DNA from: Thermomucor indicae-seudaticae
Lineage: Eukaryota; Mucoromycota; Mucoromycetes; Mucorales; Lichtheimiaceae
Reading direction: 5' to 3'
Assembly: GCA_000787465.1 (NCBI GenBank)
Contig: JSYX01000193.1
Coordinates: forward strand, 1-57,191
Length of the DNA stretch: 57,191 bases
A model generated the notes under the pieces. It was not told where the DNA came from and did not search any database. It worked only from the letters and a program-made list of their open reading frames with translations. Shown piece by piece: positions 11,450-24,016 of this stretch (its first letter is position 1; the number at the start of each line of letters is the position of its first letter). The position numbers were made by a program, and so were the translations under genes.

Positions 11450-14400
11450 TCATTTATTTGACCTTAACTGCTTTATCTGCGGATTGATGATGATTTTCTT
11501 TGGGCTGCCTAACGGTGAGGTTTGCTGTCTTTTGTTCCTTTCGGCACGAGCAGCAAGCACATCATCTTCGTCTTCGTCATCATCTCGCCGTCGTTTAGGT
11601 ATTGGCGGCGGTGACTTCGGTACATCAGGTTCTGGTTCTACCTCCATGTCTATACTCTTCTGGGAAGAAGAATCACTTTCTGCCGCAGGTTCAGGTGGAG
11701 GACCACTGTCTGCTGTTATGCTCTTTGATGGTGCCTCCTCTGCTTCTGGAGAGCTGTCCGATGGCGCTGGTGACTTGCTTGATTTGGCTTTTGAAGAATC
11801 CGCCGCATTATCCTCGCTTTTACTTTCCGCTTGTCCTTCCTCGTCTTCATCGGCATAATCAACCAGTGGAGTGATGGGTGGTTTCTGTGCATTCGATATA
11901 CTACTATTTTGTGGCTTCGTCATATCATCTTCTTCGTCTGATTGGTTGAAATATTCCTCTTCATCTTCATCCACAGTTGATGATGACCATCCCCTCTTAG
12001 CAGATTCCTCTTCTTCTCTTTGTTTCCTATAGGACATTAGATACACCGGAATGGGTTGCATTAACCGTTCCGAGTAACCTACTTTTCTTTGTCATCCTTG
12101 TCTTTACTCTCATCCTCCTCCGCCTCGCGTGCCTGTTCATAACGACGTCGTAACATCTTGCACGTTGAAACATATGTGATAGTGTCCAGCACTGAGCCAA
12201 ATCGTGTAATTAGATGATGGATTAATATTTTCACGTTTTCCTGTCGATATATAATCGTTATTACTGTTTAAGACATTATGACAGGGTTTTACATACCTTT
12301 CGAATGAATTCAAGTAGTTCCAAACATGCAGAGTTAAGCAAGTTGTTGCGTCCATCTGTGTCCAAAAATACTCGCACTGTTGGCTCGAAAATGTTGAACT
12401 TTATCAAGTTCTTGTTATAAAATTCATCCAGTTGCCCAACACATGCTCGGAAAAAGCGTAAAGCGGCTGAAGCTCCTTTTGTTAGCATCAAGTGCCATTA
12501 TAAGCGATCTTTCCGGGTACCTTACCTAGCTTCATGTGCGATTCCCGGCATCGATATAATTGAGCAACTTTTGTAAAGCAATCGGTTGCCAAAACCATAT
12601 ATTTGCTGCGGAAGCCATGTTGGCGAACTGAAAAAGTAAGGAAGTCGCACAAATGTAAAATCACTTCGGAATGATCGGGCGATAGTACTAAAGGTTCTAT
12701 CGGACCTACATACAACATAGACGCGATCAATGACTACGTAAAAGAAGAAACTTCGCAGAGTCTAGCATACCATCTAGTTTCATGGGCTTGTTCTCTAAAT
12801 TCTCAATAGGCCGCAAAAGCATCGACGCGTAGCTGTCATAAAAGGTAGTCAAGAATTCGTCCGTGTCAGGATCGTTTCTGCGCATCATCTATTGTTTTGA
12901 CATAAGATTGATTGCCTGATCGTTCTTTCATTATTACTGCGGGCCTGCTCACCTCGGAATTTATAGGTGCACCCGGCATCGGTGCACTGCTAAGCTCCAG
13001 TAAGACTTTCAAAATCTCTATGTACTGTATCTTGAGACCCGCATCATCATCCATGGTGAATCGATCAATAATGGTTCCCAGTAAAGTCTCTTCCCGAGGT
13101 TTGTTTTTCATCTGTTCCAGCATGTGTCCTCTTATTACACTTGTGTCGAGATCAACAATTGATGCAACAACATTGACAGTGGCTATCCGTAAGTCCTCTT
13201 CGCTGTTGGTTAGGCCAAAGGCGAACATGTCGATCATTCCGTACGACGCCAGCGTTCTATTATATCTCTGCTAGTGAGCTTATCGACATACTAGTCTCCA
13301 AAGGATAGATGAATTACCGGTATAAACTGACACGCGACGACGCCTGCAAAGATTTTGCTATAGTACATAGTTGAAGAGCAAACTTCACAGTATCTTTCTT
13401 TGTGGTCTCTGACGATTCTTCGCTTTTGAATACACGGAAAAGTTCGGTGAGAAATTCACGGTTCTGTTGTATGCTGTTGATGATGTCGATGTGGTTGAAA
13501 AAGATAAGGGATTGCAAAATAGAGGCGAGTGATTCATCGAGGGAGTCTACTAGGATGACGTCTTTAAGGTATCTAAGGCGGAAGTTTTGGTGAACCTTTT
13601 GCACGGTCGAATCGTCGTTGATTGGTACAACCTACGATATGTGTTGGAAACACGCTGAAAGCTATCCGCAAGGGTTCACTTACTGGTTGTATCTTTGAGC
13701 ATTTCTCCAAGGCTTGTCTGTGTTTTGCTTTCATGTTCGGTGTGGCAGGATTATCTAAGTAACGGAAATCTCAGAAAACCCGTAGTTGCTTCCGTGAACA
13801 TCACAGCTTACACTCAAGAATACCGGCAACGCCAAGTATAATGTCATCTCGAACAATATATTCAATAATAGTATTGTCATTAAGCAGAACTGTTGACAAC
13901 CGCGATTAGCATATATGATATCCTCGTCTTAAAAAGGGAACACCCACTTATTGATTTCATAATAGTATACAACTTGTGCAGGTCCTCGATGCTTTCCAAG
14001 TCCTCACATGACTCAAATACAGGAAGCAATTTCTCAATGTAGTTCTGGAATAGGAATCTTGTTTTGAGCGCTGTATCCATAATAAATATAACCAACCACG
14101 CGAATGTACCTCGTGTATGATAAAAGTTGCCAGCATATCCTTCATTTGCATCGTCTTAGCCTCGGAAAGGATTTTCACTATTTCCGAGAGATTAGATATT
14201 TCCGGCAAGGGTATGATAGGCGTATCATTCGTGTCTGGCTCTGTCATTGGAGCAGTACTGCTGCCGCTGTCCGAACTGGCAGCATTAACTAAGGAGACTA
14301 TTTAGCTTCTTGCTTTTTCACCAGATCAAAATTGTAGGGCGTTACCAGTGTTGGTAGGTTTCTCCTCATCGTCATCATCAACCTTATCACGAATTCTCCG

Positions 14401-14968
14401 CCTACAGATGTGTGTGCTTATTCAGCTTATTGCATATTACCCCGCGTAGATCCCGAATTGAAACGTGCCATATTTCTTCACAGCCATCGATGTCTTGAAA
14501 ACTGAGCGCCAAATCATGACTCGCGTCTTCAGTCCATACGATCAAGGTATCTGTTCAGTCCACGTAAGCCAAGAGAAAAAGGAGTAGTGCATAATTTTGG
14601 GCGAATTTTTTACCCTGCTGTCGTTGATACGCTTTGTGCTTCAGTATTTTTGTCTTCAATAATGGCGAGTGGTCTTTTTCCGATTGAACAAATAATTCGT
14701 CAGGCTCGTTTTCGTCACCCTAATAGAGAATGACAAATCCGTAAGTCTCTGACACGTCGATCGAGTGGGGAGTTGTGTTGCTCTGAAACTGAAATGTTCA
14801 GAGGTGGGACAAGCGATTTACCGTCGTATAATTGCAAAAGCCAGTGCCTTGATCTTCCCAGACACCGTCGCCGTCAAGTTTGTACAACTTTACACGGTAA
14901 GTCTTTTGACTGGGTTGCGGTGTCGTGCGCTCATCGCTAGGAATAGACGTTCCGGCTTCTTCCGTCAT
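11450..14968 (-). CDS. PSY2: Protein phosphatase 4 regulatory subunit 3 (PP4R3/SMEK/Psy2)
   Basis: Regulatory subunit that directs PP4 to substrates in DNA-damage recovery and other nuclear signalling. The start is ATG 14968-14966 ([14 protein letters not shown]). An EVH1-like N-terminal domain begins with [20 protein letters not shown], matching the SMEK opening. ARM-like repeats follow across many short exons: [18 protein letters not shown] and [17 protein letters not shown] (13.3-13.6 kb), [16 protein letters not shown] (13.1 kb), [20 protein letters not shown] (12.45 kb). The last exon (to 11450) is a disordered acidic Ser/Pro-rich tail with the SMEK-like [10 protein letters not shown] and a basic-acidic [13 protein letters not shown] that may be a nuclear signal. 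Domain order and length fit the family. Small exons were not all traced. Confidence 0.9.
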
Positions 14969-15351
14969 GTCGTGCAAAAAGGAAAAAAACGCTGATAGAG
15001 GGTAGCAGTAGATGAAATGTTGATCTCGCGAGCCGTAGAATAACAAATATCGATGCGATCAGTAACTGCTCACTTGTAGGGAGAGATCGTAAAGCGAACT
15101 TGCGATTACTCGCTCCACACAATTAAAAGAAAAAAGCTTTCGGAGTAAGAAGGACCAATCACGAGGAACGCACTGGACAACATCCGCCTGTAACATCAAC
15201 AACATTATGCATGGTGGTCAGATGAAAGTCATTGAACCTGTAATAACATCTCCAATGTAGCCGAAATCATTGCAAGCAGCGTCATCAATTTCTCTGTTCA
15301 ACTATTCTACAAACAATGCTTTGCTTCTTTATTTTTTCTATTCTAGTACAT
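14969..15351. other. Intergenic region, PSY2 upstream and LeuRS downstream
   Basis: About 380 bp without a supported gene. It should hold the PSY2 promoter and the 3' end of the leucyl-tRNA synthetase transcript. No distinctive element seen. Confidence 0.4.
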
Positions 15352-18300
15352 TTACAGGTTTACGAAACTAAACGAGGGTGAACCAGGAACGGCTGTCTGC
15401 GCGACTTTGGCATCCTCTTCTGAGAATTCCTCATCCGGCTTACGAATAACAATGGTATCAAATCCAAGAGCTCGTTGCATTTCAGAAAGGGCAGTATTCA
15501 GAGAAGCCAGCTCGTCGAACTTCAACGTTCGCTCAAATGCACTGGGACCTTCCTTTTCAACTTGTTTCTATTTACAAGATTTGTCATCGGTTAATATCGT
15601 TGATTCGCTTTTCCTTGCGTTTCTCAAATACCTTGTGAACTTGCAAGAACGGCATGACCTTCTTGTCCTTGAGCATACCCTTGGCACCTAGATCCGCTCG
15701 AATCTTTGCGTCGTCAAAGGTACCAGTAGCCTAGTTGTGAAACTCCAATTAGTATCGTGTTCGGATGAAGTCATCCTTACTATCATACATACCTGGTCGT
15801 AGTGTGATTTAGCAATAGCCAAAACCTCTTCCTGCCAGTCAGGGAACTTGTTTGCAACGAAGATGCTCAATTTCTTGGGTGCATTCGGGTTATATGGGTT
15901 TTCAACACTCTTGCCCTTCTTCTTTTTCTTTTGCAAATTGTTCTCGGCGTCGCGGACTGCCTTGATGGTGTTACGGATATAGTTTGCAGCAGCCAACACG
16001 GACTCGTCTACGGGTCCAGATGGCTCAGGGAATTTAGCAGCAGTGATGGTTCCTTCCTTGTGCAAAAGGTCTCGCCAGATATGCTCGGACCAGTGTGGGG
16101 TGATAGGAGCAAGAACCAAAGCTTGGTTCTCAATGTACCGCATCACAAGGTCTTTGTGCATTCCACTCTCCTGGCAAGCAACCTGGTAATGGTCCTTTGC
16201 AGCTTGGAATTCAAACACACCATACTTGAGCGCATCACGATAATAAGTTGCTTCATAGGCTTTGTCCGTAAGCACCAGGAGTTGGTTCATTTCGTTCTCA
16301 AAGACCTTATCAAAGAAGTTAAATTCGCCCGTACGCAGCTTGTCAGCGTTTGCCAATTGTTCGTTGCACCACTCCAAGAGAGTATAGAGACGCAAAATAG
16401 CAGCATTAGCTGTTGAATCTTCAAAGTTGGCATCTTCCACTGAGTCACCAGCATCCGCCAAGGCAAAACGGGTCGCGTCTGCACCATACTTATTAACTGC
16501 ACCATCCATCGTCATGAAGTTACCAGTGGACTTGGACATCTTTTTGCTGTCGAGTAACAAATGACCATTAGATCGGACACCACGTGGCCACTTGTCTTCA
16601 GGGAAGATCGCAGTATGGTTGTAGAGCCAGAAAGTCAAGTGGTTAGGAATCAAATCCTTTCCAGATGCACGAACGTCGAGCGGGTAGAAGTAGTCAAATT
16701 CGCGCTTCAGAACATCCAAAGTAGCTTGTGGAATACCGCAGTTTTCAGGGTAAGGTCCGAGTTTGAAGATATAGTCCCAAACTTCGTCCGTCATCTGGTC
16801 AGCGCGGATACCAGCCGGGCCGGGCTTCGAACCGTTCAGGGTACCACCGTGAAGCAGATGAGCCACAGTATAGTAGGCCATGTAGATAGTTGAGTCCGAA
16901 AGCGATTCGACCAAAAACTGAGGATCCCATGGCAGTCTAGTACCGAGACCGAAACTACGTGCACATGCCCACTGGTTCAGCCATTCCAGAGTCTGCTCAA
17001 ACTGGTTTCTGGTTTCGTTCGTAAAGGTATTCATGTTGTCAAGGCATTTCTTCGTCTGGGCCTTCCACTCTTCTTCACCATAGTCCAGGTACCATTGATC
17101 CATCAACGCGACAATGCACTCATCTCCAGAGCGAGAAATGACAAGACCCTCGGGTTCATTATATACAAAAGCCTCGCCAGAGTCGACCAGCTCCTGCCTG
17201 ATCTTGGGCTTAGCATCCTGAACTTTCTCGCCCTTGTATTTGCCAATGCACATGACACCCTGATAGAAACCTTCCTTGTATGCCAATTCCTTGGCTTCCG
17301 CAAGCTGAGTGCGGTCTTTCTGCGAGTTGATCTTCTTCAGCTTGCACAGGGTAGGCGCTGTGAGGTTGCCGTAGGTAGGAGTCTCAATAATCGGGATGGG
17401 CTCAAAATCAGCCCATTCTGGCTGGATGTTATAGTAAGAAGCTTTCTTCTTCAAGTCTTGGAGGGTAGCAAAGTCGTCGGGGGAATCGGAAGGAACGGAA
17501 GTGACAACACCCGTACCCTAAATAGCACGCTATCAGATAATGTCCAAACTTCACCAGTATAACTACATACAGACCTTGGTAGCCAGAACGTTCTCCATAG
17601 GCAAGACATAAACAGCGTCATAACTGCTCAATGGTGCGTGAACCTTGGTACCGATAACCAAATCGCCCTTAATTTCGGCCAGTTTGTTAATGACACCTTC
17701 TTCGGCAAAGATTTGCTGGTATGCCATGTTGCGAGCAGCGCGCTCTGTGCACAGGAAGGCCTCTTTCTCGTTCACATTGAACACGCCATAAGTGATGTCG
17801 GTACCCACAAAGCAGTTGGTCTGACCATACATCGTTTCGGGTCGAAGGGTAGCAGCTACCAAGTAGACGGTCTTGTTCTTCAAAGGCTCGACCTGACCTA
17901 GTACTTCTTTTGCCTTATCCGACCACTCCAGCACCTTCATCTTAATACCCGTATATTCCTGAGGACCAAGGGCCTCACCCGACTGACGGTCGTGATCCAT
18001 GCATGGCTGCTTATCCTTGATCGAATAAATCGTATAACGTTTGCCGAACTTGATCTTGTTCATCTTTCTTAGTTTGTTCATTTGCCAGCGGACGAACGCG
18101 TCATAGTAAGGGTTTGCATCCGTCGTAATAAAACTACGGCGCCAGTCAACTTTGGCGCCAAAAGCTTCCAAATCCTTGATCGTAAGAGGAGGGAAATATT
18201 CTGTCCAGTAGTAAGGGTCGGCGAACTTGTGAATCTCCTCGCGTGGAATGCCGAGTTGCTCCATGATCTGAAACTGATACGTCACATTGCCCGTCTTTGC

Positions 18301-18915
18301 AGCTACTTTGCTCTTGACATTCTTGTTGACAGTTGCCTTGGCGTTCATATCGTCAGCCAATGCGTTTTCGTCGTACTTTTCAAAGTGCTTTCCAAATAAT
18401 TCAATTTCGTGTACCAATTTGTCGGCACAGGCCTGTCAAATCCGGAGAAGTAACGAAATTCGTATCTTTTCTTTGACATCCTCCCCCTTTCTTTGGTCGC
18501 ATATGTGAAAGCAAATCTTACCTTGATCGGCATGCCGGTGACGTGGAAGCCCTGTGGCAACAAGGCACGCTTGCCCTTCATACGTTCATAACCAACAGCG
18601 AATTCAACCTTGGAAAAGGTAAAGCCGTGACCCAAATGCAAGCGTCCGTTCATGTAGGGATATGGCATGCAGGCCATGTATTTTGGAAATGCTTTGTGGA
18701 GATCCTCGCTATTGGGATGTTCTTCGATGGTAGGCGCATTCACTTCGAACGCCTTGATTTCGTTCCAGTAAGAGCGTGCCTTGCCCTCGAGCTCACGAAG
18801 AGCATCACGTTTGAACGTCTACCAGAAGATGTCGGCTCTTAATGAGGGGCTACTGACAGCTGTGTTGTCTGCAACGAGCAGTGTATACCTTCGGAAACTC
18901 GGATGTTGTCGCCAT
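15352..18915 (-). CDS. CDC60: Cytosolic leucyl-tRNA synthetase
   Basis: Class Ia synthetase that charges tRNA-Leu in the cytosol. The first exon starts at ATG 18915-18913 (MATTSEFPK) and the gene ends with SFSFVNL and TAA at 15352-15354. The HIGH-type signature is PYPYMNGRLHLGHGFTFSKV (about 18.65 kb). The CP1 editing domain shows TLRPETMYGQTNCFVGTD (17.85 kb). The second signature is KKMSKSTGNFMTMDGA (16.5 kb), and the eukaryotic C-terminal extension contains a KKKKKKGKS patch. Short introns lie near 18.42-18.52, 18.82-18.88, 17.46-17.57, 15.73-15.79 and 15.57-15.61 kb. Length and order match eukaryotic cytosolic LeuRS (about 1,090 residues), not the mitochondrial form. Codon choice is strongly biased, as in a highly expressed gene. 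Confidence 0.95.
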
Positions 18916-19449
18916 GACAGGTTCAACGGTTATTTTTTGTCAAGCCGCAGTTTACCAAAAGGAAAAATTGTTCGATCTGAGAACGAATTGGCCACTTCAC
19001 CAGATCTGGCATCAGATCTTCATTGTTCCCATTTGCGGTGAACCGTTTGAGCTGTAAATGTCTTCTCAGGGCTGCTCCACGAAATTGTCTGAAGTATGAC
19101 TTTATAGGTTTTTTAATTCTTTTGGAACTCGCTTCTTCTACGGCCTTAGGTAGTTATCTAGATAAAGATGATCCGTGCTTGTTCGAGAACTCTCTGTCTT
19201 TGGTAAAAGGCTAACATGCTATAGTTCAAACGCTCAATGGTTCTCGATGTAACCTCTGTACAACCGATCAAGATATAAATGCTTTTGTTCACAAGACTGG
19301 GTCGCGTGTAAGGAAAAATGACATTTGTACAGCTTTGTTTACGCGGAGTTGTTCTAGCCGGATCGCTCGCTCCGTAATGGAGCAAAAGCAATGATATCTA
19401 ACATCCACAAAAGGAAGAGAAAGGACAGAAGGTGAGTTTACTGACTTTG
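18916..19449. other. Intergenic region upstream of LeuRS
   Basis: About 530 bp without a supported gene; contains the LeuRS promoter and the 3' flank of the small gene ending at 19450. Short frames on both strands lack coding character. Confidence 0.4.
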
Positions 19450-19869
19450 CTATTTGGCCCTGAGTTCTTGAAGCATCCTGTGGTTTCTTTCCATGGCTTG
19501 CCTCAGAAACTTGCCGGCCACGGTGGGTTCAGTGTAAAGAGTACGGCCCTGAATGATCGCAGACTTGTTGGCTTGATTAAATAGCCAATCGAGTGAGACA
19601 AAGTAGTTCAAAGGTGCATCTTATATATTCCAAGCACTGGCGATGGAAAACACTGGCAAGTCAATTGCTCAAAAGTGCCAAGATAGGGCCAATTGACCGC
19701 TGCTTTGGATAGAAAAAGGAGCATCTAATTGTTCTTGAGTCTTGGTAACATTTTGCAAGAGGACCTTCGTGAAACCGGTTTTAATAAGCATTCGCGTGCT
19801 TGTGTTAGCAAACAGAAAGTCGAGCAGGACGATAGCAAGCAGAGTGAACATAACTGCGTGTTTATTCAT
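19450..19869 (-). CDS. Small hypothetical protein with N-terminal hydrophobic segment
   Basis: A two-exon model fits. Exon 1 starts at ATG 19869 (MNKHAVMFTLLAIVLLDFLF) with a hydrophobic stretch of about 17 residues, either a signal peptide or membrane anchor. A candidate intron runs from a GTCAAT donor near 19.70 kb to a TATAAG acceptor near 19.625 kb. Exon 2 is fully open and coding-like (SLDWLFNQANKSAIIQGRTL, later EPTVAGKFLRQAMERN) and ends at TAG 19450-19452. The product would be about 115 residues. I do not recognise the family. The donor is not a consensus one, so the join is uncertain. It lies about 115 bp downstream of the deaminase on the same strand. Confidence 0.4.
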
Positions 19870-19983
19870 TAGCAAAGGTGCGGGCTAGTTAAGTACAGCG
19901 TAAGTTTCACATGGAGTGACTGTGACCATGGGCGTCAGATACCGATAAAGTGCACGAAAGACGCACAATGGTATTTGATGCAA

Positions 19984-21006
19984 TCATTGTCTTTGCAATA
20001 AGGGTAGTGTCACGCAAGGGAAACGCTCATTTCGATCACGAACGTAATCCTGGAACCCCAGGCGGGCCATGGATTCGTAGTAGTCCGCGTCCCGGAAACG
20101 GGTAAAAGCACACCAAAAGGCATGGTCGCATTCATCCTTGAAGAACCCGCCAACCACAGCTGGGACGCTGTGGTCCGGTTGGTAAGCACCCAGGCGGGTA
20201 GAGCCAATGACATCGCTCCTATGAATGAAGGACAAGTATTATCGTTAGTAGCCTTTATCCTTAATATACCCCAGGGTATAATTCTCACATCTCGATCAAA
20301 AGTTGTTGGCAACCGCTAAGATTGAGGTCTGGGATTGAAGTGCCCCAGACAACACGACCGACTCCTCGGTAAATGCTCTGGGCAGCACACATGGGACACT
20401 TTATCAATGTGATCGTTAGCGGGGGTATATTCGCCGTTGTCAAAGACAAGAACCAGAAATGGTATATACGTACAGGCTCGCCAGTGGTGTACAGGGTTTG
20501 ATGGGACCAATTGAGACCGGGGTTGTTCATATCATCGCCTGTGGGCGAAGGATAGAGTTCAGTGCAGCTATGTCAAGAAAGGCATATCAGCAGATAAGCG
20601 GCTGCTCTAACTGATAAGATGGTTTTCAAAGTCCGTACGGACAGTTGACGTACTTCCAGAAAGCCGCCGTTTCACCTATTCATGTCAGCAGGATATGTTA
20701 GATTTGAATGCAATGAGTCAGGCATCATACTTTACCATGGAGTAGCTTATTTTGATGGTCCGAATTGACTCCATAGCACATGATCTCATTCGTGGTGTGG
20801 TCAACAATAACCGCGCCAAAGGGGGCACTTGGGTTATGAATCAAAGCATGATCCAAAGCCAGTCGCATGTAGCATTCATCAATTTCAGTCTGGTCTGTGA
20901 GGTGGCGGCACGGATTAATGCCTCCACCGCGTCCAGTTCGTGTAACGTCAGCATGCACTGCTAACGCACTGAGTACGCCAAGCAGGAAGCAAGATAAGTG
21001 TTTCAT
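19984..21006 (-). CDS. Secreted zinc-dependent nucleobase deaminase (CMP/dCMP/guanine deaminase fold)
   Basis: Predicted hydrolytic deaminase acting on a purine or pyrimidine base. The start is ATG 21006-21004; the first ~20 residues (MKHLSCFLLGVLSALAVHA) form a good signal peptide, so the enzyme should be exported. The deaminase core shows APFGAVIVDHTTNE, the zinc/catalytic motif HGETAAF (split by an intron ending near 20.68 kb) and the second zinc motif TGEPCPMCAAQSIYRG (split by an intron, 20.40-20.47 kb), then VVWGTSIPDL. A third intron has a TACTAAC-type branch site near 20.25 kb. H-G-E and P-C-x-x-C are all present, so it should be active. The substrate cannot be read from sequence; guanine or cytosine are the main options. 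It is divergent from a purine permease. Confidence 0.85.
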
Positions 21007-21317
21007 GGGCCGATCGGTCAGTGTGTAAAATTTACAAAAGAAGAAGAAAAACACTAAAAATCAGCGGTTCACATTTTATCGTGCAACATCCAAAGGTTTT
21101 CGTTATCTTTCCGAGATATGCGTGTCGACTATCAAATGGAAACCAGGACAGATCACATATAAACCATGGAAATTTTTGCAACTTTAGTCCCCTCTTTGCA
21201 GACAGCCCAGCAGAACATCTGCATTCTGTATTGGAAGCGCAACTCTCTCCCTCTTTCTCTCTTTATTTCTCTTCAACATCTGTCGCTTGCTTTTCAACAC
21301 AGCAGCATTTTAACCGC
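21007..21317. promoter_or_regulatory. Shared divergent promoter of deaminase and purine permease, with two GATA sites
   Basis: 311 bp separate the two start codons. Two HGATAR-type motifs occur on the minus strand (21076-21081 and 21103-21108), the kind bound by fungal nitrogen GATA regulators. A pyrimidine-rich leader (CTCTCCCTCTTTCTCTC) precedes the permease ATG. About one such motif is expected by chance in this length, so the GATA call is tentative. Confidence 0.45.
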
Positions 21318-23596
21318 ATGGCTTCGTCCTCAGAAAGTAGTACCAGCATCGGCAGCGGGCAGCATACAAGCATGGACAAAAAGCATACTGAGTTGGATAT
21401 TCGCACAGAAAAAGTTCAGGACGAGATCTATCCCAGAGCTCCTACTCTCGATATCTCGCTTTTTGGCCAGATCAAGCATACATTCACGACACGTGAAGGC
21501 TGGGTCGGCGACTATGACTATGGCGCACTGTGGTACGTAGTAGCAATGTTGCGCATCGCATATACTAACTACCTAGGATCCAGCATGCCCCGCTTGCCTT
21601 TTCTTCGCCGAAAGCAGGCTTCATCTATCTTTTACCGCCCTAATGACTCTATTCCGATCGTTTTGGCGATCCTCATGGGTATTCAGCGTAAGTATCATGG
21701 CTATTCACGCCATTTATAAACGCTCGTACTTAGATAAAACAAATGGTAGACTTCTTGTGTGTCATTGGAGGACTCATCACCCCCACTATCCTCATCTCCG
21801 GTGCAGGCAACAACGCTCTCAACTTGGACGAATCGACGAGACAATACATGATTTCAGCTTCCCTTATCGTAAGTTGTTTCCTCGACAATTTCCTGTTCCA
21901 AGGTTTAGCAGTTCTAACAGATTCCTGTCTAATCCAGGTTTCCGGCATAATGAGGTTTGTACTGCTGACCCTTGTCATAGATGGCAAGTTCCTCATGTAC
22001 GTGTCTAGTTTTATTCAGATCATCCGCTTCCGCATCCCCAAAACACGCTACTTCATTGGCGCTGGGTAAGTGAGCATTTGGGCCTTTCCTTGCTGTATAA
22101 CTGATGGATCCATGTGTCTGTAAGTCTTTTGCAAATCACCGGTGTTTCTTTTGCCAACCTGCCTGCCAGTCAGGCAATCGTTTCCAACATGTATAAGAGT
22201 AAGTCAGGCAAACAGTTGCCTTTTCCTTGGTACTCAAAAGAAATCTGACATTTCTTTCGTTCCAGGTGGTTTTTGCCCTACCGAAACCCTTTCGGATGGT
22301 ACCATCAACTACTTGCCTTGTCCAGATGCATTTGGAGCTCTTCTCGGTACTCAGGTTCGTTAAGACCACCCATGCACTGTGGGCATGTGTTCAACTCAGA
22401 TTTTGTTGCAGATGGTCTGTGCGCTACTTACGATTGCCATCAGTTTCTTGCCACCTCGCGCGATCCGTCGACTTTTTCCCAAGATCGTCACCGGGATCGT
22501 CCTCCTCGTGATCGGGAGCTCACTGATTACGACGGGCATGCAGAACTGGGCTGGTGGAACTGGACCATGCATGGACCGACCCGAAACCGGTGAATACGTG
22601 CTCTGCCCTGACGTCAACTCACCCAATGCCCAAAAGTGGGGCAGCCCAGTCAACTTTGCGCTTGGGGCTTCGGTCTTCTTCACCATTCTTTTGCTCGAGC
22701 TTGTGGGTTCCGTCTTTCTCAAGAACATTTCGGTCGTCCTTGGGCTCTTGGTTGGCTGCATTATCGCTGCGGGTATCGGCATGTTTGACGGTTCCGACAT
22801 TGCGACCGCACCAGCGGCTACGTTCTTGTGGGTCAAGACCTTCAAGCTCAGTGTGTATGGACCGGGCATCATCCCGTTCCTCTTTGTCTATCTCGACATG
22901 AGTATTGAATGCCTGGGTGACTTGACCGCGGCCTGTGATGTCTCCGGCATTCCCATCACGGGCGAAACCTTTGAGCAGCGATGCCAGGGCGGACTGCTTG
23001 CAGACGGTCTGTCGGGCATCTTTTCTGGTTTGGCAACATCCTTGGGCGTCGTGACCTTTTCCCAGAACAATGGCGTCATTGCCGTCACTCGATGCGCGAG
23101 TCGTATTGCCGGCGTGTGCTGTGCTTGCTTGATGATCCTCTTTGGCATCTTCTCCAAGATCTCTGCGGCATTCCTTGCTATCCCCTCCCCTCTCATCGGT
23201 GGGATGAGCGTCTTCTTGTTCGCTTCTGTGGCAACATCTGGCATTCGTATCCTGGCTTACCTTGACTGGACGCGTCGTGACCGTGTCATTGTCGCAGCCT
23301 CGCTCGCCATCGCCCTCGGTGTCACGCTTGTCCCTGACTGGTTCACTTACGTCATGCCGAACGTCGAAAATGCAGCTCTTCAAGGGCTCTATGATGCCAT
23401 CAGCACGGTCTGCAGCACTGGCTATATCATGGCGGGTATTCTTTCCATCCTTCTCAACCAAATCTTGCCGCATGAACCAAAGGAAAAGACTACTGAAGAG
23501 AAAATGATCGGTGGTGCAAGTCGCGTGTTCGGTGATGAAGAAGCCGGTACTATCTACCTTGGCGATGCTACTACCCGCATTCAGGACAATCACTAG
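21318..23596 (+). CDS. Nucleobase:cation symporter 2 (uric acid/xanthine permease, UapA type)
   Basis: Plasma-membrane purine permease of the NCS2/NAT family. The start is ATG 21318; the N-terminus has the family block REGWVGDYDYGALC, created by splicing out a 51-nt intron just after 21534. Then come CMPRLPFLRRK, ILMGIQH, GGLITPTI and ESTRQYMISASLI, and after several short introns a long last exon (about 22.39-23.60 kb). That exon carries the NAT signature region FSQNNGVIAVTRCASR, which lines substrate-binding helix 10, and about a dozen hydrophobic segments. The match is to the fungal UapA/UapC group rather than bacterial UraA. The divergent deaminase makes a link to extracellular purine use plausible. 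Codon use is biased, suggesting good expression. Confidence 0.92.
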
Positions 23597-24016
23597 TTAT
23601 CATTAATTTCTTTTATGTATATTTCTTTATTGCTTTGGGATGTCACTCATTTGCCTTTAAGGTTTCCATGATTCATGTTTGACAAATCCCTTTTTTGTAC
23701 ATAGATACTTTACCCCAGTACCTGACATTGTATTATGCTTTATTAAACGTCTATATTATATCTATTCTATACCATATTCAACCGCTACGATCTTATCTGT
23801 ATGATCTAAACGGCAGCATACACCATAATAATCAGCCGAATGCCCAAAACTTGATAACGATGTAACAGAAAGACTACCAAGAAACAAGAAATAGTAGATC
23901 ACATTGAAGAGAAAGAAAAAGAGTGCGGATGCATAAGAGGAATCTTGAAACAGCCCTCAGAAAACCAGCTTCCGAGGAGCGTACAAAGGTTTTTCCTTTC
24001 TAGATACATGGAATCG
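23597..24016. other. Convergent 3' region between permease and RhoGAP genes
   Basis: AT-rich 3' flank of both genes with no supported gene. A possible poly(A) region for the permease is near 23.72-23.76 kb (TTATTAAACG). Confidence 0.4.

Noticed and set aside
22619..23593. 324-codon minus-strand frame opposite the purine permease
   Set aside because: Exact antisense of the strongly codon-biased last exon; the + strand carries the NAT signature and membrane segments.
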